Assembly (NCBI GenBank): GCA_015485355.1
Contig: WFTQ01000077.1
Coordinates: 1-39,850, forward strand
DNA length: 39,850 bases
Direction: 5' to 3'
Source of the DNA: a bacterium
Lineage (GTDB): Bacteria; Calditrichota; Calditrichia; RBG-13-44-9; J042
The notes beneath the pieces are model-generated. The model was not told where the DNA came from, made no database searches, and saw only the letters and a list, made by a program, of their open reading frames with translations. A program made the translations under genes and the position numbers. Position 1 is the stretch's first letter. Each line of letters starts with the position of its first letter. Of the stretch, positions 17,843 to 25,233 are shown piece by piece.

Positions 17843-17908
17843 GCCGAGGCAAAGTACATCTCGGCTTGTGTTTACCCGGCTTTGCCTCTAATTTTGCATT
17901 CGGCAAAA
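17843..17908 (+). promoter_or_regulatory. Leader with mutually exclusive stems before the Ig-like lipoprotein gene
   Basis: Four pairings compete: GCCGAG (17843-17848) with CTCGGC (17860-17865); GAGGCAAAG (17846-17854) with CTTTGCCTC (17880-17888), a perfect 9-bp match; TTTGCC (17881-17886) with GGCAAA (17902-17907); and TTTTGC (17892-17897) with GCAAAA (17903-17908). The last ends 7 bases before the GGGAGG ribosome-binding site. If transcribed, this could switch between folds; alternatively the 9-bp repeat is a DNA operator. A weak promoter, TTGTGT (17866) to TAATTT (17889) with 17 bases between, overlaps it. Confidence 0.4.
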
Positions 17909-17927
17909 AGTCCGCGGGAGGCCGTCG

Positions 17928-19631
17928 TTGCAAATTCCTGGAAAACACCTCCGGAGGCTGCTTTTTCTATGGGGATGGGTGCTCGGTCTAATGGGAATCG
18001 CCGGCTGCGCTTATAAAGTGGCCCCCGGGGGCGGGCCGGAAGACAAGTCCCCTCCGGAAGTGGTCTTCTCCTTTCCTCAACCGGATTCCACGGGGGTGCA
18101 GGATCTTTCCACCATCGAGCTCCGGTTCAACGAAGCCGTGAATCCGGCCTCCTTTCTGGATCAGGTATGGATCATCCCCCGCATCGAGGAGGGGTTTACG
18201 TTGCAGTGGAAGGGGGGCAAAAGGCTTCGGATCCATCTCCTGGAGCCCTTGAAGGAGGATCAGACGTATGTATTGATTCTGGGCACCGGGGTTCAAGACT
18301 TGCGCGGGAATGGCCTGAAGGAACCCTTCGTTCTGGCGTTTTCCACCGGTTCCCGGATCGATCGGGGAATCATTCGCGGCAGGGTATACGGCCGACGGGC
18401 GCGCAATGCCTTTATTTTTGCCTATCCGGATTGGTGGGGACCGGATTCGCTGCCTTTTTTTTCCCGGCAGGCCCCTTACTTTACCCAACCGGGGGAAAAG
18501 GGCAATTTCGAGCTTCGGTATTTAAAACATTCCAGCTACCTGGTCGTTGCCGTCGAAGATCAGGACGGCGATGGGAAGTATTCCCCCATGCGGGACCGCA
18601 TCGGTTTTCCGCCCTTTCGGGTGGTGGTGGACAGTGTCCGGCCGGCGGCCCCACCGATCTATTTTTATTTCATTCGGGAAGACACCCTGGCTCCGCGGAT
18701 GCTTCGGGTGGATACGCTCCATCGGCGCCTGCTGAAACTGATTTTCAGCAAGTCCATTGTTTTGGAAAAAAACGCCGGTGCCCGCATCATCGATTCGCTT
18801 TCCGGAAAACCCCTCTCCCTGCGGTATATGGACCGCAATCCCCAACAATCTCGGGAATTACTGCTCTATACCGATCCCCAGCAGGCCCGCATCTATCGGG
18901 CTGAAGTGTGGGGAGTCCAGGACAGTCTGGGGCGTCGGGTGGAGGGAGACACGGTGTTTTTTCGTTTCCGGGGCAGTGTCCAGGGGGATACCACCACACC
19001 CCGGATATTGAAGCGGGTGCCCCGGGACGGCGAACAGCAGGTTCCCTATCGGACAAGCATTCAGCTTTTGTTCAATCTCCCGGTCGATACCTTCAGCCTG
19101 CGCCAGGCTTTTCGGCTCCTGGATGAGGATAGTGTACCCGTGGCGGGGACCTGGGACTGCTCTTCCTGGTTGGTACCCCGGTTCCATCCGGAAAAGCAGC
19201 TGAAAAAAAATACCCGTTACACCATCAGGCTGGATCTCCACGCGCTTCGAACCATTTTCGGCCGGGCATTTGGCGATTCCCTGCAGGTTGGTTCCTTTCG
19301 GACCTGGGATTGGGCGGATCTGGGTGAGATCGAAGGAACCCTTGACATGCCGGATTCACTCATGCCGTATCCGGTATGGATCGAGGTGCATCCCTTAAAC
19401 CGGGAAAGCGTGCTGGACCAAGTGATGGCCCGGGAGGGACGCTTTTTTATTCCTTTTCTACCGGATGGCCGCTATCGGTTGCGGGTTTTTGTGGATCGCA
19501 ATCGCAACCGACGTCTGGATCTGGGCGGGAGCCGCCCCTTTCGATTTGCCGAACCCTTCTTCTGGGTTCCCGACACCATCCAAGTGAGAAAACGCTGGAC
19601 GACGCAGGGCATCGAGGTGCGCTGGCGTTAG
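17928..19631 (+). CDS. Lipoprotein with SbsA-type Ig-like domain
   Basis: A 567-residue exported lipoprotein: basic start, hydrophobic core, lipobox GIAGC with the lipidated Cys at residue 27. The mature start, CAYKVAPGGGPEDKSPPEVV, is the hallmark of an FCB-group family carrying a Big_5 (SbsA-type Ig-like) domain of about 100 residues (about 40-140). The rest is beta-rich with several LxxNxxR and 'VFVDRNRNRRLDLG' type segments, the latter like a Ca-binding or carboxypeptidase-regulatory-like repeat. The function is unknown; a surface or periplasmic structural role is usual. The start is TTG at 17928, supported by GGGAGG at 17916-17921 and by the signal peptide. dapF follows 60 bases later. 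Confidence 0.85.
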   Translation: MQIPGKHLRRLLFLWGWVLGLMGIAGCAYKVAPGGGPEDKSPPEVVFSFPQPDSTGVQDLSTIELRFNEAVNPASFLDQVWIIPRIEEGFTLQWKGGKRLRIHLLEPLKEDQTYVLILGTGVQDLRGNGLKEPFVLAFSTGSRIDRGIIRGRVYGRRARNAFIFAYPDWWGPDSLPFFSRQAPYFTQPGEKGNFELRYLKHSSYLVVAVEDQDGDGKYSPMRDRIGFPPFRVVVDSVRPAAPPIYFYFIREDTLAPRMLRVDTLHRRLLKLIFSKSIVLEKNAGARIIDSLSGKPLSLRYMDRNPQQSRELLLYTDPQQARIYRAEVWGVQDSLGRRVEGDTVFFRFRGSVQGDTTTPRILKRVPRDGEQQVPYRTSIQLLFNLPVDTFSLRQAFRLLDEDSVPVAGTWDCSSWLVPRFHPEKQLKKNTRYTIRLDLHALRTIFGRAFGDSLQVGSFRTWDWADLGEIEGTLDMPDSLMPYPVWIEVHPLNRESVLDQVMAREGRFFIPFLPDGRYRLRVFVDRNRNRRLDLGGSRPFRFAEPFFWVPDTIQVRKRWTTQGIEVRWR

Positions 19632-19691
19632 TCCGGCCTTTGCCACTCTGGCAGTGGTCTTTGGGTTAACAATTAGGAGGAGGAACGGGTC

Positions 19692-20534
19692 GTGTGGGTT
19701 CCTTTTGTCAAAATGCATGGTGCGGGAAATGATTTTATTATCATCGACAACCGCACCGGTTTGTTCCGGGGGGACGAATATCCGCTGTTTCGGCATCTTT
19801 GCCATCGGCGGTGCGGCATCGGCTCGGATGGCCTCATTCTCATCGAAACCGGCCGGGGTAGCCATTTTCGGATGAAATTTTTCAATCCCGATGGCTCTCC
19901 GGCGGACATGTGTGGAAATGGTTCACGCTGCGCCATCTATTTCGCCCACAGCCTGGGCCTGGTTCCCCGCAAGGGGATCACCTTCGAAATCGCGGGAAAG
20001 ATCTATCGAGGAGAATTTGTGAGTGATCGGGTCATCCGACTGACCATGCAACCCTATCGGCCGCTCACTCCGAAAACGGATTTAAAAGAGGTATTGAAGG
20101 GGGAGTTCCCCGACGCCATTTGGGTCGAAACCGGGGTGCCCCACCTGGTCGTGCTTACCCGGGCGGAGATGAGCCACCGGAAGCTGATGGCCACGGCGCC
20201 GGGCATGCGCTATCATCCGGCCTTCCAGCCCATGGGAACCAATGTGAATTTTGCTCGGGTTGAAGCGGAAGGGGTACTCCGGGTCCGCACCTATGAACGG
20301 GGTGTGGAAGACGAGACGCTTTCCTGCGGAACGGGCGCCGTGGCCTGTGGTATTTACGCCTGGGAACGTTTGGGTTGGAAGGGGCCGGTGGTAGTGAAAT
20401 ATCCGGGCGGCACACTGGAAGTGGACCGGGATGCCCGTGAGGGGGTGGTATTTCTCACCGGACCGGTGATGCCGGTTTTCCAGGGACGCTTCCAGGTGGA
20501 GGCTTTTCAGTCCGATGAAGCGCAATTGGCCTGA
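19692..20534 (+). CDS. dapF: Diaminopimelate epimerase
   Basis: Converts LL- to meso-diaminopimelate for lysine and peptidoglycan cross-links, using two Cys and no cofactor. The 280-residue protein carries both: Cys74 (DMCGNGSRC) and Cys212 (ETLSCGTGAVA). KMHGAGNDFIIID at the start and TNVNFARV are family motifs. The start codon is GTG at 19692, preceded by AGGAGGAGGAACG. It lies between the Ig-like lipoprotein gene and polX, and nothing else of the lysine pathway is in the window. The sequence is full-length and typical. Confidence 0.96.
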   Translation: MWVPFVKMHGAGNDFIIIDNRTGLFRGDEYPLFRHLCHRRCGIGSDGLILIETGRGSHFRMKFFNPDGSPADMCGNGSRCAIYFAHSLGLVPRKGITFEIAGKIYRGEFVSDRVIRLTMQPYRPLTPKTDLKEVLKGEFPDAIWVETGVPHLVVLTRAEMSHRKLMATAPGMRYHPAFQPMGTNVNFARVEAEGVLRVRTYERGVEDETLSCGTGAVACGIYAWERLGWKGPVVVKYPGGTLEVDRDAREGVVFLTGPVMPVFQGRFQVEAFQSDEAQLA

Positions 20535-20572
20535 TCGATGCCCCCCCGGTATCCGAAATTCAGGAGGGAACC

Positions 20573-22303
20573 ATGGCACTGGAAAAGAAACAGATCGCCG
20601 ACATTTTACGGGAAATGGCCGTGCTGATGGAATTGAAGGGTGACAATCCTTTCAAGGTGCGTGCTTACGAAAACGCTTCCCGAATTATTGAGGGACTTTC
20701 TGAGGACCTGGAGGTTTTGGTACAAAGTGGGGAGCTGGTAAAGATCAAGGGCATTGGTTCGGGTATTGCGGAAAAAATTCAGCTGTTGCTGGAAACCGGC
20801 CGATTGCCGGAATACGAGGCATTGAAAAAGGCCATTCCCCAGGGCTTGATTGAGATGCTGAAAATTCAGGGCATGGGGCCCAAAAAGATTAAGGCGGTGT
20901 GGGAACGTCTGGGCATTACCAGCGTGGGGGAACTGGAATATGCCTGCCGGGAAAACCGCTTGGTGGACCTTCCTGGATTTGGTCGGAAAACCCAGGAGAA
21001 AATTCTTCAGGGCATCGAGATGCGCAAAAAATTCAAAGCGCGGCATCTCATTTCCGAAGCGCTGGTGGAGGCGGAAAGGTTGTATGAGGCCGTTAAAGCT
21101 TTTCCCGGGGTTATTCGCGGCCAGATCGCCGGCAGCCTGCGTCGCTGGAAGGAGACCATTAAAGATATCGATATTCTGGTCAGTGCCCGGGACGAAGACC
21201 GCCTGCCGATTATGAACCGCTTTACTTCCCTGCCCGGGGTGGAAACGGTGACGGCCAAGGGAGAAACCAAATCCAGCGTGGTGTTGCAAAGCGGCATCAA
21301 CGCCGATTTACGCATTGTTTCCGATGCCCAATTTCCCTACGCCCTGCATCATTTTACCGGCTCCAAAGCACACAACATTGCCATGCGGGAATATGCCGGC
21401 TCCCTGGGGCTGAAGATGAATGAGTATGGATTGTTTCGGGGGCGGGAAAACATCCATTGTCGCGACGAAGCGGATATTTTTCAGGCCCTGGGGATGGATT
21501 TTATCCCGCCGGAACTGCGCGAACATTTTGGGGAGATTGAAGCCGCATTGAATCATCAAATTCCGCGCCTCGTCGAAATATCCGACCTGCGGGGCATGAT
21601 TCATGTCCATTCCCATTACAGCGATGGTGTGAACAGCATCGAAGACCTGGCCCGGGCCTGTCAGGCTTTGGGCTACGAATACCTGGTCCTGTGTGACCAC
21701 TCCAAAGCCACCTATTACGCCAATGGATTGGATGAGGAACGGGTCGCTCAACAGCACGCCGAAATCGATGCCCTCAATGCCCGGCTGGACGGCTTTCGCA
21801 TCCTGAAAGGCACGGAATGCGACATCTTGCCCGATGGATCGCTGGATTATTCCGATGATGTGCTCGCCCGTTTCGACGTGGTCATTGTCAGCATTCACAG
21901 CCGATTCAACATGACCGAGGAGGAGGCCACCCGACGCATCATCAGGGCCATGGAAAATCCCTATGTCACCATCCTGGGTCATCCCACGGGCCGGTTGCTG
22001 CTGGGCCGGGATGGGTATCCGGTGGACCTGGTGCGGGTCATTGATGCTGCGGCCGATCTGGGAGTGGCCATAGAGTTGAATGCCAATCCTCACCGGCTGG
22101 ATCTGGATTGGCGCTATTGCAAATACGCCCGGGAAAAAGGTGTGAAAATCGCTATCGGGCCGGATGCCCACCGTCTGGAAGGATTGGCCGATATGCGTTA
22201 TGGAGTGGGCATCGCCCGAAAAGGCTGGCTCCGCAAAGAAGACGTGTTGAATACCGTTTCGGCGGATGAACTGCTCGCTTTTGCCCGGCGCCGCCGGCCC
22301 TGA
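20573..22303 (+). CDS. polX: DNA polymerase/3'-5' exonuclease PolX
   Basis: Gap-filling DNA repair polymerase with a proofreading PHP nuclease. The 576-residue protein has an N-terminal helix-hairpin-helix region (IKGIGSGIAEKI, IQGMGPKKIKAV, LPGFGRKTQEKI) and the family-X palm with GSLRRWKETIKDIDILV and the third Asp in NADLRIV. A C-terminal PHP domain follows from about residue 340, with metal ligands in HVHSHYSDG, CDHS, GTECDI, SIHSR, GHPTGR and GPDAH. The length matches Bacillus PolX. The ATG has GGAGG six bases upstream. With nth it forms a small base-excision repair complement in this window, though the two genes are far apart. Confidence 0.94.
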   Translation: MALEKKQIADILREMAVLMELKGDNPFKVRAYENASRIIEGLSEDLEVLVQSGELVKIKGIGSGIAEKIQLLLETGRLPEYEALKKAIPQGLIEMLKIQGMGPKKIKAVWERLGITSVGELEYACRENRLVDLPGFGRKTQEKILQGIEMRKKFKARHLISEALVEAERLYEAVKAFPGVIRGQIAGSLRRWKETIKDIDILVSARDEDRLPIMNRFTSLPGVETVTAKGETKSSVVLQSGINADLRIVSDAQFPYALHHFTGSKAHNIAMREYAGSLGLKMNEYGLFRGRENIHCRDEADIFQALGMDFIPPELREHFGEIEAALNHQIPRLVEISDLRGMIHVHSHYSDGVNSIEDLARACQALGYEYLVLCDHSKATYYANGLDEERVAQQHAEIDALNARLDGFRILKGTECDILPDGSLDYSDDVLARFDVVIVSIHSRFNMTEEEATRRIIRAMENPYVTILGHPTGRLLLGRDGYPVDLVRVIDAAADLGVAIELNANPHRLDLDWRYCKYAREKGVKIAIGPDAHRLEGLADMRYGVGIARKGWLRKEDVLNTVSADELLAFARRRRP

Positions 22304-22495
22304 CGTGAGGGGCGAATCCCGAAAGGGTATGGTCCCCAACCCGCACCCGAACAACTCGCCGGGCCTCGGAACCATCCCTCAGGGCCTTCCCCATGGGGTT
22401 TATTGCTCGTTCCCCCGCACACCACGGCCACATCCGGGGCTGTTTGACCGCTCCATCGCCATCGTCGCCCCTCGTCCGAGACCGCCCCTGTACGA

Positions 22496-22530
22496 CCCAA
22501 TCCCCTGGATGCGGGGTTGTACCGATTGGG
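22496..22530 (-). terminator. Stem-loop just past the MBL gene stop
   Basis: CCCAATC (22496-22502) pairs over 7 bp with GATTGGG (22524-22530), and an inner CCC/GGG stem (22503-22505 with 22513-22516) stacks inside. It starts 3 bases past the minus-strand stop at 22534. No T-run follows. The rest of the 230-base convergent gap, 22304-22533, has only a short CCCCATGGGG palindrome (22389-22398). Confidence 0.4.
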
Positions 22531-22533
22531 ACA

Positions 22534-23373
22534 TCAGTTTGCCAGGGTCAGCCGATCCCCCACATTCAATAACAGCACCCGATCTCCCAATACCCGGTAC
22601 ATGTGCAACATGGCGTAAAAACCGGTGCAATGCAGGGGAACAACGTACCGGGGATTGAGCATGGCCAGTCCGCTGACAATCTTCTGAATTTTTTCCATGG
22701 GCGCGTGAGCCAGGTGCATACCGCCCATAATGGCATAGATACGATCGCTATCCATTTGTCGCAGTGCATGCTTAACCGTATTCACCACGCCTCGATGGGC
22801 ACATCCCAGGAGGATGATCAAACCCTGGCGGGTTTGGAGGAGCAAAGCCTGGTCATCGTTTAATTCGTCGTGGATGTAGCTTTCCAGTACCCGTTCCTGG
22901 TAGGACTCGTCCAGGGATTCATAGTCGGTGATCCGGTGAATTTCCCCGGTGGTCTGGATCGAGTCGCTGAATTTATGAGGATTGGTTTTGAAGACGAAAA
23001 TGGCGCCCAGGCGTTTAAGTTCATCTTCCTCGTGACTGATCCCGATGAACATGCGTTCCCCGTTGATCAGACGAAATTTTTTGTGAAACAAGTTGGGGTG
23101 ACAAAGAACTTCGGCCTTGCCAAATTTCTTCAGATAGTAGTATAATCCATTGGTGTGGTCGTAGTGACCGTGGCTCAGAATAATACTATTGAGGTTGGCC
23201 AGATTGATGCCTAAATGTTCGGCGTTGTGCAGAAAAGCATTGGTTTGTCCCGTGTCGAACAAAAAATTTCCTTCCGGAGTTTCGATATGGAAACACAGAC
23301 CCTGCTCGGCGATTAAAGAGGGATTGGTCACCCGATTCTCCGTCAAAATGGTGATGGTTACTTTCTCCAGCAT
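22534..23373 (-). CDS. MBL-fold hydrolase, dihydropterin-phosphate-synthase-like (MJ0301 type)
   Basis: A 279-residue metallo-beta-lactamase-fold protein. Metal-site motifs are present: LSHGHYDHTNG, LGCAHRGVVNT, FDTGQTN early in the chain and PLHCTG near the end. This arrangement fits the subfamily annotated as 7,8-dihydropterin-6-methyl-4-(beta-D-ribofuranosyl)-aminobenzene-phosphate synthase-like, which in bacteria has no settled function; the methanopterin role should not be transferred. There is no signal peptide. The ATG at 23373 is preceded by GGGGGC. It diverges from the DedA-like gene across a short AT-rich region. It is one of three MBL-fold genes in the window. Confidence 0.85.
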   Translation of the reverse strand: MLEKVTITILTENRVTNPSLIAEQGLCFHIETPEGNFLFDTGQTNAFLHNAEHLGINLANLNSIILSHGHYDHTNGLYYYLKKFGKAEVLCHPNLFHKKFRLINGERMFIGISHEEDELKRLGAIFVFKTNPHKFSDSIQTTGEIHRITDYESLDESYQERVLESYIHDELNDDQALLLQTRQGLIILLGCAHRGVVNTVKHALRQMDSDRIYAIMGGMHLAHAPMEKIQKIVSGLAMLNPRYVVPLHCTGFYAMLHMYRVLGDRVLLLNVGDRLTLAN

Positions 23374-23408
23374 GGCGGTTTGCCCCCTCAGAAATATTTG
23401 GCCATAGA

Positions 23409-23449
23409 TTTTACAAAAATTTTCTATTTATTTAAATCGTTTTGTAAAA
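23409..23449. promoter_or_regulatory. 10-bp inverted repeat in an AT-rich promoter region
   Basis: TTTTACAAAA (23409-23418) and TTTTGTAAAA (23440-23449) are perfect inverted copies with centres 31 bases apart, about three helical turns. Between them is very AT-rich sequence with a possible promoter: TTTACA (23410-23415), a 16-base spacer, TTAAAT (23432-23437). This lies between the divergent MBL and DedA-like genes, so it may be an operator for either; a 10-bp RNA hairpin is the alternative. Confidence 0.45.
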
Positions 23450-23463
23450 CTGGGGTTTCGGCG

Positions 23464-24033
23464 TTGGACAGTGACTTCTTGAAAAATTCCTGGATTTTTA
23501 TTATCGGGTTTGCCCTGCAGGGGGAACCCATGCTGATTCTCTGGCTGCTTTATTTTTATGGCCATCCGGTGTATTGGGGGGTGATATTCGGTATTGCCTT
23601 ATTCATGTCTTATTTCACGGGTGTGGTGTATTATGTGCTGGGTAGATGGGCGCCCCAATTGGGCCGGCTGGACAAATGGTTGAATAAGTATCAGGATAAA
23701 TTTTCTTCTCGTATTCCCCGGCGGATGCCCGGACTGTTTCTAATCGCCATGAAATTTTTGTACGGTTTACGAAATCCCCTGGCCATTTACCTCGGCTATG
23801 TCCGATTTCCGGCAGGGCTGTTCTTGTTCTGGACTTTCTGGGGAACCCTGTTGTGGCTGGCCCTTTACTTTGCCGGCGTATACCTGATGGGGCTCTATTT
23901 TCACAAAGTGATTCAAACATATCGGTATGCCCTGTGGTATGTTTATGGTACCCTGCTGGTGATATGGAGCGGTTTTCAATTTAAAAAAATGTGGAAGAAG
24001 CGATCGTCGAATGATTTGGGAGGAGCATCATGA
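23464..24033 (+). CDS. DedA/SNARE-associated-type membrane protein
   Basis: A small integral membrane protein, 189 residues from TTG 23464. It has hydrophobic segments around IFIIGFALQGEPMLILWLL, WGVIFGIALFMSYFTGVVYYVLGRW, a re-entrant region with GLRNPLAIYLGYVRF, and two C-terminal spans. 'ALQGEP' and the 'R-x(n)-GLRNP...G' pattern resemble the DedA superfamily of lipid or undecaprenyl-phosphate flippases, but the match is loose. The frame is open back to 23380. That start would put the AT-rich inverted repeat inside the gene and lie 6 bases from the divergent start, so I prefer 23464 (GGGG at 23452-23455). Its stop overlaps the next ATG by 4 bases. Confidence 0.65.
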   Translation: MDSDFLKNSWIFIIGFALQGEPMLILWLLYFYGHPVYWGVIFGIALFMSYFTGVVYYVLGRWAPQLGRLDKWLNKYQDKFSSRIPRRMPGLFLIAMKFLYGLRNPLAIYLGYVRFPAGLFLFWTFWGTLLWLALYFAGVYLMGLYFHKVIQTYRYALWYVYGTLLVIWSGFQFKKMWKKRSSNDLGGAS

Positions 24034-25157
24034 GGCAGACTCTTTTCGCCTGCATGGTTCTGGCAGTTACGCTTTCTGCCCAATCGCTGTTGAACCACTG
24101 GCGTGAGTTGCAGGTGGGAATTTTGCCCACCGGCACCTGGAATGCCATTACCGATGTTCCCGGCGTTCGGGTGGGGCAGGTGACCCTCTGGGAGGGGGAG
24201 GACTGCCGCACAGGGGTGACGGTCATTCTTCCCCATTCGGGCAATCTGTTTCGGGAGAAGGTACCGGCCGCCGTTTATGTCGCCAATGGATTCGGAAAAC
24301 TGATGGGCATCTCCCAGATAGAAGAACTGGGCGTGATAGAAACCCCCATTGTTTTGACCAATACTCTGAGTGTGCCCGACGCGGCTCGAGGGGTCATCGA
24401 TTTTGTGTTACAACAGCCGGGTAACGAAGAGGTACGTTCTGTGAATCCCGTCGTGGGAGAAACCAACGATGGTCGTCTGAACAATATTCGGGCCCGGTAT
24501 GTCAGGCCGGAACATGTGTGGCGGGCCATCCGTGAAGCGCGTTCGGGGCCCGTTGCGGAGGGCAATGTGGGAGCGGGCACCGGCACGGTTTGTTTTGGGT
24601 TTAAAGGGGGAATTGGAACGGCTTCCCGAAAGCTACCGTCCGCTTTGGGGGGCTACACCGTGGGGGTGTTGGTGCAAAGCAATTTCGGGGGTATCCTGCA
24701 GATCAATGGAGCGCCGGTGGGGTTGGAATTGGAACAGTACTACCTGAAAAACCGTATCCATCCCCAACACGATGGATCCTGCATGATGGTTGTGGCCACC
24801 GATGCCCCCTTAAATGCCCGACAGTTAAAACGGCTGGCCAAACGGGCCGTTTATGGGTTGGTGCGAACCGGTGGTATTTCTTCTCACGGCAGCGGAGATT
24901 ACGTTATCGCCTTTTCCACTCGGAATCGGTTGACCCACCCGGTACCCGGACTCGAAGTGGAGCGGACCCTTCTGGCCGATGAACACCTGACCCCATTGTT
25001 TCAGGCGGTAATCGAGGCTACGGAGGAAGCCATCTATCATTCCCTGTTTGCGGCAAAGACCCTCACCGGATATCGGGGGCGACGGGTGGAGGCCTTGCCG
25101 TTGGAGAGGGTGGAGGCCATCTTAAAACAGTATAATGCGTTGCGTTATCGAAAATAA
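24030..25157 (+). CDS. Exported P1/DmpA-type aminopeptidase
   Basis: A 375-residue self-processing N-terminal-nucleophile peptidase (S58). A signal peptide (MRQTLFACMVLAVTLSAQS) sends it to the periplasm or outside. Motifs include ITDVPGVRVGQVTLW, GTGTVCFGFKGGIGT, YTVGVLVQSNFGG, and the cleavage site DGSCMMVVATDAPL. As in DmpA and BapA, Gly-Ser cleavage should free the nucleophile Ser. GSGDYVIAFST follows, as expected. DmpA-like enzymes release N-terminal residues, often D-Ala or beta-Ala, from short peptides. The ATG overlaps the DedA-like stop (ATGA) and has GGGAGGAG upstream, so the two genes are coupled. It differs in nucleophile and location from the cytoplasmic paralogue at 4492-5427. 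Confidence 0.92.
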   Translation: MRQTLFACMVLAVTLSAQSLLNHWRELQVGILPTGTWNAITDVPGVRVGQVTLWEGEDCRTGVTVILPHSGNLFREKVPAAVYVANGFGKLMGISQIEELGVIETPIVLTNTLSVPDAARGVIDFVLQQPGNEEVRSVNPVVGETNDGRLNNIRARYVRPEHVWRAIREARSGPVAEGNVGAGTGTVCFGFKGGIGTASRKLPSALGGYTVGVLVQSNFGGILQINGAPVGLELEQYYLKNRIHPQHDGSCMMVVATDAPLNARQLKRLAKRAVYGLVRTGGISSHGSGDYVIAFSTRNRLTHPVPGLEVERTLLADEHLTPLFQAVIEATEEAIYHSLFAAKTLTGYRGRRVEALPLERVEAILKQYNALRYRK

Positions 25158-25233
25158 ATTCCGGAACCTGTTTTGACGTCGGGGGAGTATATTGAGGCAT
25201 TGTGAGAAGGGGTTACCGGAAAAACCAGAGCCA

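Noticed and set aside
23380-23463. Upstream TTG start for the DedA-like gene
   Set aside because: It would begin 6 bases from the divergent MBL start and place the AT-rich inverted repeat inside the gene.
25188-25193. TATATT as a -10 for the beta-CASP gene
   Set aside because: No -35 lies 16-18 bases upstream; TTGACG is only 9 bases away.
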